Source: Nansenia antarctica
Lineage: Eukaryota; Chordata; Actinopteri; Argentiniformes; Microstomatidae
Reading direction: 5' to 3'
Length of the DNA stretch: 64,000 nt
Assembly: GCA_963989245.1 (NCBI GenBank)
Contig: CAXDII010000282.1
Location: forward strand, 62,001 to 126,000
Made by a program: the position numbers and the translations under genes. Shown here piece by piece: positions 49,815 through 63,039 of this stretch; the stretch's first letter is position 1; each line of letters starts with the position of its first letter. Below the pieces are notes generated by a model. The model had not been told where the DNA came from. It saw only the letters and a program-made list of their open reading frames with translations, and did not search any database.

Positions 49815-50627
49815 AATTGCGTGTGTGCAGCCTTTTGCTCAAAAGTGATCAACGTTTCGTTTTCAGAGTCTCTTTTGACAATCTCTTCGAGAGCTGTTTT
49901 CAGTCATTAACAGAGCTGTTCTGAAAGTGTCCAAGCGGCCTGTTCTTAGAGTGGACTGTTTTTTGCATTCGTTCTCAAGTTATATCAAACTATCAAAGTG
50001 TTGTTTTCTGCCTTTCACGAGCACATTTTGACTTGTTGTTGAATAATCCTATAATGTAACTCTAAATGACAATCAGAGCAACTTGAATTGCGTGTGTGCA
50101 GCCTTTTGCTCAAAAGTGATCAACGTTTCGTTTTCAGAGTCTCTTTTGACAATCTCTTCGAGAGCTGTTTTCAGTCATTAACAGAGCTGTTCTGAAAGTG
50201 TCCAAGCGGCCTGTTCTTAGAGTGGACTGTTTTTTGCATTCGTTCTCAAGTTATATCAAACTATCAAAGTGTTGTTTTCTGCCTTTCACGAGCACATTTT
50301 GACTTGTTGTTGAATAATCCTATAATGTAACTCTAAATGACAATCAGAGCAACTTGAATTGCGTGTGTGCAGCCTTTTGCTCAAAAGTGATCAACGTTTC
50401 GTTTTCAGAGTCTCTTTTGACAATCTCTTCGAGAGCTGTTTTCAGTCATTAACAGAGCTGTTCTGAAAGTGTCCAAGCGGCCTGTTCTTAGAGTGGACTG
50501 TTTTTTGCATTCGTTCTCAAGTTATATCAAAATATCAAAGTGTTGTTTTCTGCCTTTCACGAGCACATTTTGACTTGTTGTTGAATAATCCTATAATGTA
50601 ACTCTAAATGACAATCAGAGCAACTTG
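49554..50627 (+). repeat. 4-monomer block, 1,074 bp
   Basis: Short (49554) followed by three A51 monomers, the last of which (50357) also has C176A. The same short plus three A51 order reappears at 53051 and 62779, without C176A. Confidence 0.75.
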
Positions 50628-51432
50628 AATTGCGTGTGTGCAGCCTTTTGCTCAAAAGTGATCAACGTTTCGTTTTCGGAGTCTCTTTTGACAATCTCTT
50701 CGAGAGCTGTTTTCAGTCATTAACAGAGCTGTTCTGAAAGTGTCCAAGCGGCCTGTTCTGAGAGTGGACTGTTTTTTTCATTCGTTCTCAAGTTCTATCA
50801 GTGTTGTTTTCTGCTTTTCTGGAGCACATTTTGACTTGTTGCTGAATGCTCCTATAATGTAACTCTAAATGACAATCAGAGCAACTTGAATTGCGTGTGT
50901 GCAGCCTTTTGCTCAAAAGTGATCAACGTTTCGTTTTCGGAGTCTCTTTTGACAATCTCTTCGAGAGCTGTTTTCAGTCATTAACAGAGCTGTTCTGAAA
51001 GTGTCCAAGCGGCCTGTTCTTAGAGTGTACTGTGTTTTTTGCATTCGTTCTCAAGTTATATCAAACTATCAAAGTGTTGTTTTCTGCCTTTCACGAGCAC
51101 ATTTTGACTTGTTGTTGAATAATCCTATAATGTAACTCTAAATGACAATCAGAGCAACTTGAATTGCGTGTGTGCAGCCTTTTGCTCAAAAGTGATCAAC
51201 GTTTCGTTTTCGGAGTCTCTTTTGACAATCTCTTCGAGAGCTGTTTTCAGTCATTAACAGAGCTGTTCTGAAAGTGTCCAAGCGGCCTGTTCTTAGAGTG
51301 GACTGTTTTTTGCATTCGTTCTCAAGTTATATCAAACTATCAAAGTGTTGTTTTCTGCCTTTCACGAGCACATTTTGACTTGTTGTTGAATAATCCTATA
51401 ATGTAACTCTAAATGACAATCAGAGCAACTTG
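50086..51432 (+). repeat. 5-monomer tandem duplication, left copy (1,347 bp)
   Basis: Order: A51 (50086); A51 plus C176A (50357); short (50628); G140T plus insertion (50889); plain (51162). 5 x 271 - 10 + 2 = 1,347. C176A occurs in only two monomers of the window, one in each copy of this duplication. Confidence 0.8.
50628..50888 (+). repeat. Short mosaic monomer 11
   Basis: Middle monomer of the left copy of the 1,347-bp duplication, directly after the C176A monomer. Confidence 0.9.
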
Positions 51433-52779
51433 AATTGCGTGTGTGCAGCCTTTTGCTCAAAAGTGATCAACGTTTCGTTTTCAGAGTCTCTTTTGACAAT
51501 CTCTTCGAGAGCTGTTTTCAGTCATTAACAGAGCTGTTCTGAAAGTGTCCAAGCGGCCTGTTCTTAGAGTGGACTGTTTTTTGCATTCGTTCTCAAGTTA
51601 TATCAAACTATCAAAGTGTTGTTTTCTGCCTTTCACGAGCACATTTTGACTTGTTGTTGAATAATCCTATAATGTAACTCTAAATGACAATCAGAGCAAC
51701 TTGAATTGCGTGTGTGCAGCCTTTTGCTCAAAAGTGATCAACGTTTCGTTTTCAGAGTCTCTTTTGACAATCTCTTCGAGAGCTGTTTTCAGTCATTAAC
51801 AGAGCTGTTCTGAAAGTGTCCAAGCGGCCTGTTCTTAGAGTGGACTGTTTTTTGCATTCGTTCTCAAGTTATATCAAAATATCAAAGTGTTGTTTTCTGC
51901 CTTTCACGAGCACATTTTGACTTGTTGTTGAATAATCCTATAATGTAACTCTAAATGACAATCAGAGCAACTTGAATTGCGTGTGTGCAGCCTTTTGCTC
52001 AAAAGTGATCAACGTTTCGTTTTCGGAGTCTCTTTTGACAATCTCTTCGAGAGCTGTTTTCAGTCATTAACAGAGCTGTTCTGAAAGTGTCCAAGCGGCC
52101 TGTTCTGAGAGTGGACTGTTTTTTTCATTCGTTCTCAAGTTCTATCAGTGTTGTTTTCTGCTTTTCTGGAGCACATTTTGACTTGTTGCTGAATGCTCCT
52201 ATAATGTAACTCTAAATGACAATCAGAGCAACTTGAATTGCGTGTGTGCAGCCTTTTGCTCAAAAGTGATCAACGTTTCGTTTTCGGAGTCTCTTTTGAC
52301 AATCTCTTCGAGAGCTGTTTTCAGTCATTAACAGAGCTGTTCTGAAAGTGTCCAAGCGGCCTGTTCTTAGAGTGTACTGTGTTTTTTGCATTCGTTCTCA
52401 AGTTATATCAAACTATCAAAGTGTTGTTTTCTGCCTTTCACGAGCACATTTTGACTTGTTGTTGAATAATCCTATAATGTAACTCTAAATGACAATCAGA
52501 GCAACTTGAATTGCGTGTGTGCAGCCTTTTGCTCAAAAGTGATCAACGTTTCGTTTTCGGAGTCTCTTTTGACAATCTCTTCGAGAGCTGTTTTCAGTCA
52601 TTAACAGAGCTGTTCTGAAAGTGTCCAAGCGGCCTGTTCTTAGAGTGGACTGTTTTTTGCATTCGTTCTCAAGTTATATCAAACTATCAAAGTGTTGTTT
52701 TCTGCCTTTCACGAGCACATTTTGACTTGTTGTTGAATAATCCTATAATGTAACTCTAAATGACAATCAGAGCAACTTG
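51433..52779 (+). repeat. 5-monomer tandem duplication, right copy (1,347 bp)
   Basis: Same five monomers in the same order, exactly 1,347 bp downstream: A51 (51433); A51 plus C176A (51704); short (51975); G140T plus insertion (52236); plain (52509). No marker difference from the left copy was seen. Confidence 0.8.
51975..52235 (+). repeat. Short mosaic monomer 12
   Basis: Middle monomer of the right copy of the 1,347-bp duplication. Confidence 0.9.
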
Positions 52780-54668
52780 AATTGCGTGTGTGCAGCCTTT
52801 TGCTCAAAAGTGATCAACGTTTCGTTTTCGGAGTCTCTTTTGACAATCTCTTCGAGAGCTGTTTTCAGTCATTAACAGAGCTGTTCTGAAAGTGTCCAAG
52901 CGGCCTGTTCTTAGAGTGGACTGTTTTTTGCATTCGTTCTCAAGTTATATCAAACTATCAAAGTGTTGTTTTCTGCCTTTCACGAGCACATTTTGACTTG
53001 TTGTTGAATAATCCTATAATGTAACTCTAAATGACAATCAGAGCAACTTGAATTGCGTGTGTGCAGCCTTTTGCTCAAAAGTGATCAACGTTTCGTTTTC
53101 GGAGTCTCTTTTGACAATCTCTTCGAGAGCTGTTTTCAGTCATTAACAGAGCTGTTCTGAAAGTGTCCAAGCGGCCTGTTCTGAGAGTGGACTGTTTTTT
53201 TCATTCGTTCTCAAGTTCTATCAGTGTTGTTTTCTGCTTTTCTGGAGCACATTTTGACTTGTTGCTGAATGCTCCTATAATGTAACTCTAAATGACAATC
53301 AGAGCAACTTGAATTGCGTGTGTGCAGCCTTTTGCTCAAAAGTGATCAACGTTTCGTTTTCAGAGTCTCTTTTGACAATCTCTTCGAGAGCTGTTTTCAG
53401 TCATTAACAGAGCTGTTCTGAAAGTGTCCAAGCGGCCTGTTCTTAGAGTGGACTGTTTTTTGCATTCGTTCTCAAGTTATATCAAACTATCAAAGTGTTG
53501 TTTTCTGCCTTTCACGAGCACATTTTGACTTGTTGTTGAATAATCCTATAATGTAACTCTAAATGACAATCAGAGCAACTTGAATTGCGTGTGTGCAGCC
53601 TTTTGCTCAAAAGTGATCAACGTTTCGTTTTCAGAGTCTCTTTTGACAATCTCTTCGAGAGCTGTTTTCAGTCATTAACAGAGCTGTTCTGAAAGTGTCC
53701 AAGCGGCCTGTTCTTAGAGTGGACTGTTTTTTGCATTCGTTCTCAAGTTATATCAAACTATCAAAGTGTTGTTTTCTGCCTTTCACGAGCACATTTTGAC
53801 TTGTTGTTGAATAATCCTATAATGTAACTCTAAATGACAATCAGAGCAACTTGAATTGCGTGTGTGCAGCCTTTTGCTCAAAAGTGATCAACGTTTCGTT
53901 TTCAGAGTCTCTTTTGACAATCTCTTCGAGAGCTGTTTTCAGTCATTAACAGAGCTGTTCTGAAAGTGTCCAAGCGGCCTGTTCTTAGAGTGGACTGTTT
54001 TTTGCATTCGTTCTCAAGTTATATCAAACTATCAAAGTGTTGTTTTCTGCCTTTCACGAGCACATTTTGACTTGTTGTTGAATAATCCTATAATGTAACT
54101 CTAAATGACAATCAGAGCAACTTGAAATGCGTGTGTGCAGCCTTTTGCTCAAAAGTGATCAACGTTTCGTTTTCGGAGTCTCTTTTGACAATCTCTTCGA
54201 GAGCTGTTTTCAGTCATTAACAGAGCTGTTCTGAAAGTGTCCAAGCGGCCTGTTCTTAGAGTGTACTGTGTTTTTTGCATTCGTTCTCAAGTTATATCAA
54301 ACTATCAAAGTGTTGTTTTCTGCCTTTCACGAGCACATTTTGACTTGTTGTTGAATAATCCTATAATGTAACTCTAAATGACAATCAGAGCAACTTGAAT
54401 TGCGTGTGTGCAGCCTTTTGCTCAAAAGTGATCAACGTTTCGTTTTCGGAGTCTCTTTTGACAATCTCTTCGAGAGCTGTTTTCAGTCATTAACAGAGCT
54501 GTTCTGAAAGTGTCCAAGCGGCCTGTTCTTAGAGTGGACTGTTTTTTGCATTCGTTCTCAAGTTATATCAAACTATCAAAGTGTTGTTTTCTGCCTTTCA
54601 CGAGCACATTTTGACTTGTTGTTGAATAATCCTATAATGTAACTCTAAATGACAATCAGAGCAACTTG
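52780..54668 (+). repeat. 7 monomers: end of a 4-mer and a 6-mer block
   Basis: A plain monomer (52780), then short (53051), three A51 monomers, G140T plus insertion with private T3A (54125), and a plain monomer (54398). The order short, A51, A51, A51, 140T-insertion is the same as at the right edge of the window from 62779. Confidence 0.75.
53051..53311 (+). repeat. Short mosaic monomer 13
   Basis: Follows two plain monomers and precedes three A51 monomers. Confidence 0.9.
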
Positions 54669-54929
54669 AATTGCGTGTGTGCAGCCTTTTGCTCAAAAGT
54701 GATCAACGTTTCGTTTTCGGAGTCTCTTTTGACAATCTCTTCGAGAGCTGTTTTCAGTCATTAACAGAGCTGTTCTGAAAGTGTCCAAGCGGCCTGTTCT
54801 GAGAGTGGACTGTTTTTTTCATTCGTTCTCAAGTTCTATCAGTGTTGTTTTCTGCTTTTCTGGAGCACATTTTGACTTGTTGCTGAATGCTCCTATAATG
54901 TAACTCTAAATGACAATCAGAGCAACTTG
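54669..54929 (+). repeat. Short mosaic monomer 14
   Basis: Precedes the only monomer with a GA in place of GT insertion. Confidence 0.9.
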
Positions 54930-57900
54930 AATTGCGTGTGTGCAGCCTTTTGCTCAAAAGTGATCAACGTTTCGTTTTCGGAGTCTCTTTTGACAATCTC
55001 TTCGAGAGCTGTTTTCAGTCATTAACAGAGCTGTTCTGAAAGTGTCCAAGCGGCCTGTTCTTAGAGTGTACTGAGTTTTTTGCATTCGTTCTCAAGTTAT
55101 ATCAAACTATCAAAGTGTTGTTTTCTGCCTTTCACGAGCACATTTTGACTTGTTGTTGAATAATCCTATAATGTAACTCTAAATGACAATCAGAGCAACT
55201 TGAATTGCGTGTGTGCAGCCTTTTGCTCAAAAGTGATCAACGTTTCGTTTTCGGAGTCTCTTTTGACAATCTCTTCGAGAGCTGTTTTCAGTCATTAACA
55301 GAGCTGTTCTGAAAGTGTCCAAGCGGCCTGTTCTTAGAGTGGACTGTGTTTTTTGCATTCGTTCTCAAGTTATATCAAACTATCAAAGTGTTGTTTTCTG
55401 CCTTTCACGAGCACATTTTGACTTGTTGTTGAATAATCCTATAATGTAACTCTAAATGACAATCAGAGCAACTTGAATTGCGTGTGTGCAGCCTTTTGCT
55501 CAAAAGTGATCAACGTTTCGTTTTCGGAGTCTCTTTTGACAATCTCTTCGAGAGCTGTTTTCAGTCATTAACAGAGCTGTTCTGAAAGTGTCCAAGCGGC
55601 CTGTTCTTAGAGTGGACTGTTTTTTGCATTCGTTCTCAAGTTATATCAAACTATCAAAGTGTTGTTTTCTGCCTTTCACGAGCACATTTTGACTTGTTGT
55701 TGAATAATCCTATAATGTAACTCTAAATGACAATCAGAGCAACTTGAATTGCGTGTGTGCAGCCTTTTGCTCAAAAGTGATCAACGTTTCGTTTTCGGAG
55801 TCTCTTTTGACAATCTCTTCGAGAGCTGTTTTCAGTCATTAACAGAGCTGTTCTGAAAGTGTCCAAACGGCCTGTTCTTAGAGTGGACTGTTTTTTGCAT
55901 TCGTTCTCAAGTTATATCAAACTATCAAAGTGTTGTTTTCTGCCTTTCACGAGCACATTTTGACTTGTTGTTGAATAATCCTATAATGTAACTCTAAATG
56001 ACAATCAGAGCAACTTGAATTGCGTGTGTGCAGCCTTTTGCTCAAAAGTGATCAACGTTTCGTTTTCGGAGTCTCTTTTGACAATCTCTTCGAGAGCTGT
56101 TTTCAGTCATTAACAAAGCTGTTCTGAAAGTGTCCAAGCGGCCTGTTCTTAGAGTGGACTGTTTTTTGCATTCGTTCTCAAGTTATATCAAACTATCAAA
56201 GTGTTGTTTTCTGCCTTTCACGAGCACATTTTGACTTGTTGTTGAATAATCCTATAATGTAACTCTAAATGACAATCAGAGCAACTTGAATTGCGTGTGT
56301 GCAGCCTTTTGCTCAAAAGTGATCAACGTTTCGTTTTCGGAGTCTCTTTTGACAATCTCTTCGAGAGCTGTTTTCAGTCATTAACAGAGCTGTTCTGAAA
56401 GTGTCCAAGCGGCCTGTTCTTAGAGTGGACTGTTTTTTGCATTCGTTCTCAAGTTATATCAAACTATCAAAGTGTTGTTTTCTGCCTTTCACGAGCACAT
56501 TTTGACTTGTTGTTGAATAATCCTATAATGTAACTCTAAATGACAATCAGAGCAACTTGAATTGCGTGTGTGCAGCCTTTTGCTCAAAAGTGATCAACGT
56601 TTCGTTTTCGGAGTCTCTTTTGACAATCTCTTCGAGAGCTGTTTTCAGTCATTAACAGAGCTGTTCTGAAAGTGTCCAAGCGGCCTGTTCTTAGAGTGGA
56701 CTGTGTTTTTTGCATTCGTTCTCAAGTTATATCAAACTATCAAAGTGTTGTTTTCTGCCTTTCACGAGCACATTTTGACTTGTTGTTGAATAATCCTATA
56801 ATGTAACTCTAAATGACAATCAGAGCAACTTGAATTGCGTGTGTGCAGCCTTTTGCTCAAAAGTGATCAACGTTTCGTTTTCGGAGTCTCTTTTGACAAT
56901 CTCTTCGAGAGCTGTTTTCAGTCATTAACAGAGCTGTTCTGAAAGTGTCCAAGCGGCCTGTTCTTAGAGTGGACTGTTTTTTGCATTCGTTCTCAAGTTA
57001 TATCAAACTATCAAAGTGTTGTTTTCTGCCTTTCACGAGCACATTTTGACTTGTTGTTGAATAATCCTATAATGTAACTCTAAATGACAATCAGAGCAAC
57101 TTGAATTGCGTGTGTGCAGCCTTTTGCTCAAAAGTGATCAACGTTTCGTTTTCGGAGTCTCTTTTGACAATCTCTTCGAGAGCTGTTTTCAGTCATTAAC
57201 AGAGCTGTTCTGAAAGTGTCCAAACGGCCTGTTCTTAGAGTGGACTGTTTTTTGCATTCGTTCTCAAGTTATATCAAACTATCAAAGTGTTGTTTTCTGC
57301 CTTTCACGAGCACATTTTGACTTGTTGTTGAATAATCCTATAATGTAACTCTAAATGACAATCAGAGCAACTTGAATTGCGTGTGTGCAGCCTTTTGCTC
57401 AAAAGTGATCAACGTTTCGTTTTCGGAGTCTCTTTTGACAATCTCTTCGAGAGCTGTTTTCAGTCATTAACAGAGCTGTTCTGAAAGTGTCCAAGCGGCC
57501 TGTTCTTAGAGTGGACTGTTTTTTGCATTCGTTCTCAAGTTATATCAAACTATCAAAGTGTTGTTTTCTGCCTTTCACGAGCACATTTTGACTTGTTGTT
57601 GAATAATCCTATAATGTAACTCTAAATGACAAACAGAGCAACTTGAATTGCGTGTGTGCAGCCTTTTGCTCAAAAGTGATCAACGTTTCGTTTTCGGAGT
57701 CTCTTTTGACAATCTCTTCGAGAGCTGTTTTCAGTCATTAACAGAGCTGTTCTGAAAGTGTCCAAGCGGCCTGTTCTTAGAGTGGACTGTTTTTTGCATT
57801 CGTTCTCAAGTTATATCAAACTATCAAAGTGTTGTTTTCTGCCTTTCACGAGCACATTTTGACTTGTTGTTGAATAATCCTATAATGTAACTCTAAATGA

Positions 57901-58187
57901 CAATCAGAGCAACTTGAATTGCGTGTGTGCAGCCTTTTGCTCAAAAGTGATCAACGTTTCGTTTTCGGAGTCTCTTTTGACAATCTCTTCGAGAGCTGTT
58001 TTCAGTCATTAACAGAGCTGTTCTGAAAGTGTCCAAGCGGCCTGTTCTTAGAGTGGACTGTTTTTTGCATTCGTTCTCAAGTTATATCAAACTATCAAAG
58101 TGTTGTTTTCTGCCTTTCACGAGCACATTTTGACTTGTTGTTGAATAATCCTATAATGTAACTCTAAATGACAATCAGAGCAACTTA
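54669..58187 (+). repeat. 13-monomer block, 3,519 bp
   Basis: Order: short; G140T with an unusual GA rather than GT insertion (54930); insertion (55203); plain; G121A (55747); G99A (56018, private); plain; insertion (56560); plain; G121A (57104); T259A (57375); plain; plain ending in G271A (58187). No A51 monomer occurs in this block or in the next, unlike the rest of the right half. Confidence 0.75.
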
Positions 58188-58448
58188 AATTGCGTGTGTG
58201 CAGCCTTTTGCTCAAAAGTGATCAACGTTTCGTTTTCGGAGTCTCTTTTGACAATCTCTTCGAGAGCTGTTTTCAGTCATTAACAGAGCTGTTCTGAAAG
58301 TGTCCAAGCGGCCTGTTCTGAGAGTGGACTGTTTTTTTCATTCGTTCTCAAGTTCTATCAGTGTTGTTTTCTGCTTTTCTGGAGCACATTTTGACTTGTT
58401 GCTGAATGCTCCTATAATGTAACTCTAAATGACAATCAGAGCAACTTG
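58188..58448 (+). repeat. Short mosaic monomer 15
   Basis: Preceded by a monomer ending in G271A, a junction shared only with the copy at 61705. Confidence 0.9.
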
Positions 58449-60076
58449 AATTGCGTGTGTGCAGCCTTTTGCCCAAAAGTGATCAACGTTTCGTTTTCGG
58501 AGTCTCTTTTGACAATCTCTTCGAGAGCTGTTTTCAGTCATTAACAGAGCTGTTCTGAAAGTGTCCAAGCGGCCTGTTCTTAGAGTGGACTGTTTTTTGC
58601 ATTCGTTCTCAAGTTATATCAAACTATCAAAGTGTTGTTTTCTGCCTTTCACGAGCACATTTTGACTTGTTGTTGAATAATCCTATAATGTAACTCTAAA
58701 TGACAATCAGAGCAACTTGAATTGCGTGTGTGCAGCCTTTTGCTCAAAAGTGATCAACGTTTCGTTTTCGGAGTCTCTTTTGACAATCTCTTCGAGAGCT
58801 GTTTTCAGTCATTAACAGAGCTGTTCTGAAAGTGTCCAAGCGGCCTGTTCTTAGAGTGGACTGTTTTTTGCATTCGTTCTCAAGTTATATCAAACTATCA
58901 AAGTGTTGTTTTCTGCCTTTCACGAGCACATTTTGACTTGTTGTTGAATAATCCTATAATGTAACTCTAAATGACAATCAGAGCAACTTGAATTGCGTGT
59001 GTGCAGCCTTTTGCTCAAAAGTGATCAACGTTTCGTTTTCGGAGTCTCTTTTGACAATCTCTTCGAGAGCTGTTTTCAGTCATTAACAGAGCTGTTCTGA
59101 AAGTGTCCAAGCGGCCTGTTCTTAGAGTGGACTGTGTTTTTTGCATTCGTTCTCAAGTTATATCAAACTATCAAAGTGTTGTTTTCTGCCTTTCACGAGC
59201 ACATTTTGACTTGTTGTTGAATAATCCTATAATGTAACTCTAAATGACAATCAGAGCAACTTGAATTGCGTGTGTGCAGCCTTTTGCTCAAAAGTGATCA
59301 ACGTTTCGTTTTCGGAGTCTCTTTTGACAATCTCTTCGAGAGCTGTTTTCAGTCATTAACAGAGCTGTTCTGAAAGTGTCCAAGCGGCCTGTTCTTAGAG
59401 TGGACTGTTTTTTGCATTCGTTCTCAAGTTATATCAAACTATCAAAGTGTTGTTTTCTGCCTTTCACGAGCACATTTTGACTTGTTGTTGAATAATCCTA
59501 TAATGTAACTCTAAATGACAATCAGAGCAACTTGAATTGCGTGTGTGCAGCCTTTTGCTCAAAAGTGATCAACGTTTCGTTTTCGGAGTCTCTTTTGACA
59601 ATCTCTTCGAGAGCTGTTTTCAGTCATTAACAGAGCTGTTCTGAAAGTGTCCAAACGGCCTGTTCTTAGAGTGGACTGTTTTTTGCATTCGTTCTCAAGT
59701 TATATCAAACTATCAAAGTGTTGTTTTCTGCCTTTCACGAGCACATTTTGACTTGTTGTTGAATAATCCTATAATGTAACTCTAAATGACAATCAGAGCA
59801 ACTTGAATTGCGTGTGTGCAGCCTTTTGCTCAAAAGTGATCAACGTTTCGTTTTCGGAGTCTCTTTTGACAATCTCTTCGAGAGCTGTTTTCAGTCATTA
59901 ACAGAGCTGTTCTGAAAGTGTCCAAGCGGCCTGTTCTTAGAGTGGACTGTTTTTTGCATTCGTTCTCAAGTTATATCAAACTATCAAAGTGTTGTTTTCT
60001 GCCTTTCACGAGCACATTTTGACTTGTTGTTGAATAATCCTATAATGTAACTCTAAATGACAAACAGAGCAACTTG

Positions 60077-60349
60077 AATTGCGTGTGTGCAGCCTTTTGC
60101 TCAAAAGTGATCAACGTTTCGTTTTTGGAGTCTCTTTTGACAATCTCTTCGAGAGCTGTTTTCAGTCATTAACAGAGCTGTTCTGAAAGTGTCCAAGCGG
60201 CCTGTTCTTAGAGTGGACTGTGTTTTTTGCATTCGTTCTCAAGTTATATCAAACTATCAAAGTGTTGTTTTCTGCCTTTCACGAGCACATTTCGACTTGT
60301 TGTTGAATAATCCTATAATGTAACTCTAAATGACAATCAGAGCAACTTG
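60077..60349 (+). repeat. Hybrid monomer: C50T with insertion and T215C
   Basis: C50T otherwise occurs in 271-bp monomers following a T259A monomer (18977, 25208, 31154, 37385, 47380), and insertion plus T215C in a separate type (8406, 11120, 16004, 28181). This 273-bp copy has the 5' marker of the first and the 3' markers of the second, placing an exchange between unit positions 50 and about 145. The upstream neighbour has T259A, and two monomers downstream is a T187C/G216A copy, consistent with joining those two contexts. Confidence 0.7.
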
Positions 60350-61704
60350 AATTGCGTGTGTGCAGCCTTTTGCTCAAAAGTGATCAACGTTTCGTTTTCG
60401 GAGTCTCTTTTGACAATCTCTTCGAGAGCTGTTTTCAGTCATTAACAGAGCTGTTCTGAAAGTGTCCAAGCGGCCTGTTCTTAGAGTGGACTGTTTTTTG
60501 CATTCGTTCTCAAGTTATATCAAACTATCAAAGTGTTGTTTTCTGCCTTTCACGAGCACATTTTGACTTGTTGTTGAATAATCCTATAATGTAACTCTAA
60601 ATGACAATCAGAGCAACTTGAATTGCGTGTGTGCAGCCTTTTGCTCAAAAGTGATCAACGTTTCGTTTTCGGAGTCTCTTTTGACAATCTCTTCGAGAGC
60701 TGTTTTCAGTCATTAACAGAGCTGTTCTGAAAGTGTCCAAGCGGCCTGTTCTTAGAGTGGACTGTTTTTTGCATTCGTTCTCAAGTTATATCAAACTATC
60801 AAAGTGCTGTTTTCTGCCTTTCACGAGCACATTTTAACTTGTTGTTGAATAATCCTATAATGTAACTCTAAATGACAATCAGAGCAACTTGAATTGCGTG
60901 TGTGCAGCCTTTTGCTCAAAAGTGATCAACGTTTCGTTTTCGGAGTCTCTTTTGACAATCTCTTCGAGAGCTGTTTTCAGTCATTAACAGAGCTGTTCTG
61001 AAAGTGTCCAAGCGGCCTGTTCTTAGAGTGGACTGTTTTTTGCATTCGTTCTCAAGTTATATCAAACTATCAAAGTGTTGTTTTCTGCCTTTCACGAGCA
61101 CATTTTGACTTGTTGTTGAATAATCCTATAATGTAACTCTAAATGACAATCAGAGCAACTTGAATTGCGTGTGTGCAGCCTTTTGCTCAAAAGTGATCAA
61201 CGTTTCGTTTTCGGAGTCTCTTTTGACAATCTCTTCGAGAGCTGTTTTCAGTCATTAACAGAGCTGTTCTGAAAGTGTCCAAGCGGCCTGTTCTTAGAGT
61301 GGACTGTTTTTTGCATTCGTTCTCAAGTTATATCAAACTATCAAAGTGTTGTTTTCTGCCTTTCACGAGCACATTTTGACTTGTTGTTGAATAATCCTAT
61401 AATGTAACTCTAAATGACAATCAGAGCAACTTGAATTGCGTGTGTGCAGCCTTTTGCTCAAAAGTGATCAACGTTTCGTTTTCGGAGTCTCTTTTGACAA
61501 TCTCTTCGAGAGCTGTTTTCAGTCATTAACAGAGCTGTTCTGAAAGTGTCCAAGCGGCCTGTTCTTAGAGTGGACTGTTTTTTGCATTCGTTCTCAAGTT
61601 ATATCAAACTATCAAAGTGTTGTTTTCTGCCTTTCACGAGCACATTTTGACTTGTTGTTGAATAATCCTATAATGTAACTCTAAATGACAATCAGAGCAA
61701 CTTA

Positions 61705-61965
61705 AATTGCGTGTGTGCAGCCTTTTGCTCAAAAGTGATCAACGTTTCGTTTTCGGAGTCTCTTTTGACAATCTCTTCGAGAGCTGTTTTCAGTCATTAA
61801 CAGAGCTGTTCTGAAAGTGTCCAAGCGGCCTGTTCTGAGAGTGGACTGTTTTTTTCATTCGTTCTCAAGTTCTATCAGTGTTGTTTTCTGCTTTTCTGGA
61901 GCACATTTTGACTTGTTGCTGAATGCTCCTATAATGTAACTCTAAATGACAATCAGAGCAACTTG
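61705..61965 (+). repeat. Short mosaic monomer 16
   Basis: Preceded by G271A, as at 58188; followed by a single A51 monomer. Confidence 0.9.
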
Positions 61966-62778
61966 AATTGCGTGTGTGCAGCCTTTTGCTCAAAAGTGAT
62001 CAACGTTTCGTTTTCAGAGTCTCTTTTGACAATCTCTTCGAGAGCTGTTTTCAGTCATTAACAGAGCTGTTCTGAAAGTGTCCAAGCGGCCTGTTCTTAG
62101 AGTGGACTGTTTTTTGCATTCGTTCTCAAGTTATATCAAACTATCAAAGTGTTGTTTTCTGCCTTTCACGAGCACATTTTGACTTGTTGTTGAATAATCC
62201 TATAATGTAACTCTAAATGACAATCAGAGCAACTTGAATTGCGTGTGTGCAGCCTTTTGCTCAAAAGTGATCAACGTTTCGTTTTCGGAGTCTCTTTTGA
62301 CAATCTCTTCGAGAGCTGTTTTCAGTCATTAACAGAGCTGTTCTGAAAGTGTCCAAGCGGCCTGTTCTTAGAGTGGACTGTTTTTTGCATTCGTTCTCAA
62401 GTTATATCAAACTATCAAAGTGTTGTTTTCTGCCTTTCACGAGCACATTTTGACTTGTTGTTGAATAATCCTATAATGTAACTCTAAATGACAATCAGAG
62501 CAACTTGAATTGCGTGTGTGCAGCCTTTTGCTCAAAAGTGATCAACGTTTCGTTTTCGGAGTCTCTTTTGACAATCTCTTCGAGAGCTGTTTTCAGTCAT
62601 TAACAGAGCTGTTCTGAAAGTGTCCAAGCGGCCTGTTCTTAGAGTGGACTGTTTTTTGCATTCGTTCTCAAGTTATATCAAACTATCAAAGTGCTGTTTT
62701 CTGCCTTTCACGAGCACATTTTAACTTGTTGTTGAATAATCCTATAATGTAACTCTAAATGACAATCAGAGCAACTTG
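61705..62778 (+). repeat. 4-monomer block, 1,074 bp
   Basis: Short (61705); A51 (61966); plain (62237); T187C plus G216A (62508). The next short monomer follows at once, the same 1,074-bp spacing as at 49554-50628. Confidence 0.75.
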
Positions 62779-63039
62779 AATTGCGTGTGTGCAGCCTTTT
62801 GCTCAAAAGTGATCAACGTTTCGTTTTCGGAGTCTCTTTTGACAATCTCTTCGAGAGCTGTTTTCAGTCATTAACAGAGCTGTTCTGAAAGTGTCCAAGC
62901 GGCCTGTTCTGAGAGTGGACTGTTTTTTTCATTCGTTCTCAAGTTCTATCAGTGTTGTTTTCTGCTTTTCTGGAGCACATTTTGACTTGTTGCTGAATGC
63001 TCCTATAATGTAACTCTAAATGACAATCAGAGCAACTTG
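62779..63039 (+). repeat. Short mosaic monomer 17
   Basis: Last short copy in the window, 1,074 bp after the previous one and directly after a T187C plus G216A monomer. Confidence 0.9.

Larger units (their letters stand above)
58188..61704 (+). repeat. 13-monomer block, 3,517 bp
   Basis: Order: short; T25C (58449, private); plain; insertion (58991); plain; G121A (59535); T259A (59806); a hybrid with C50T, insertion and T215C (60077); plain; T187C plus G216A (60621); three plain, the last ending in G271A (61704). The G271A-then-short junction recurs 3,517 bp apart, linking this block to the one before, although the internal orders differ. Confidence 0.75.
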
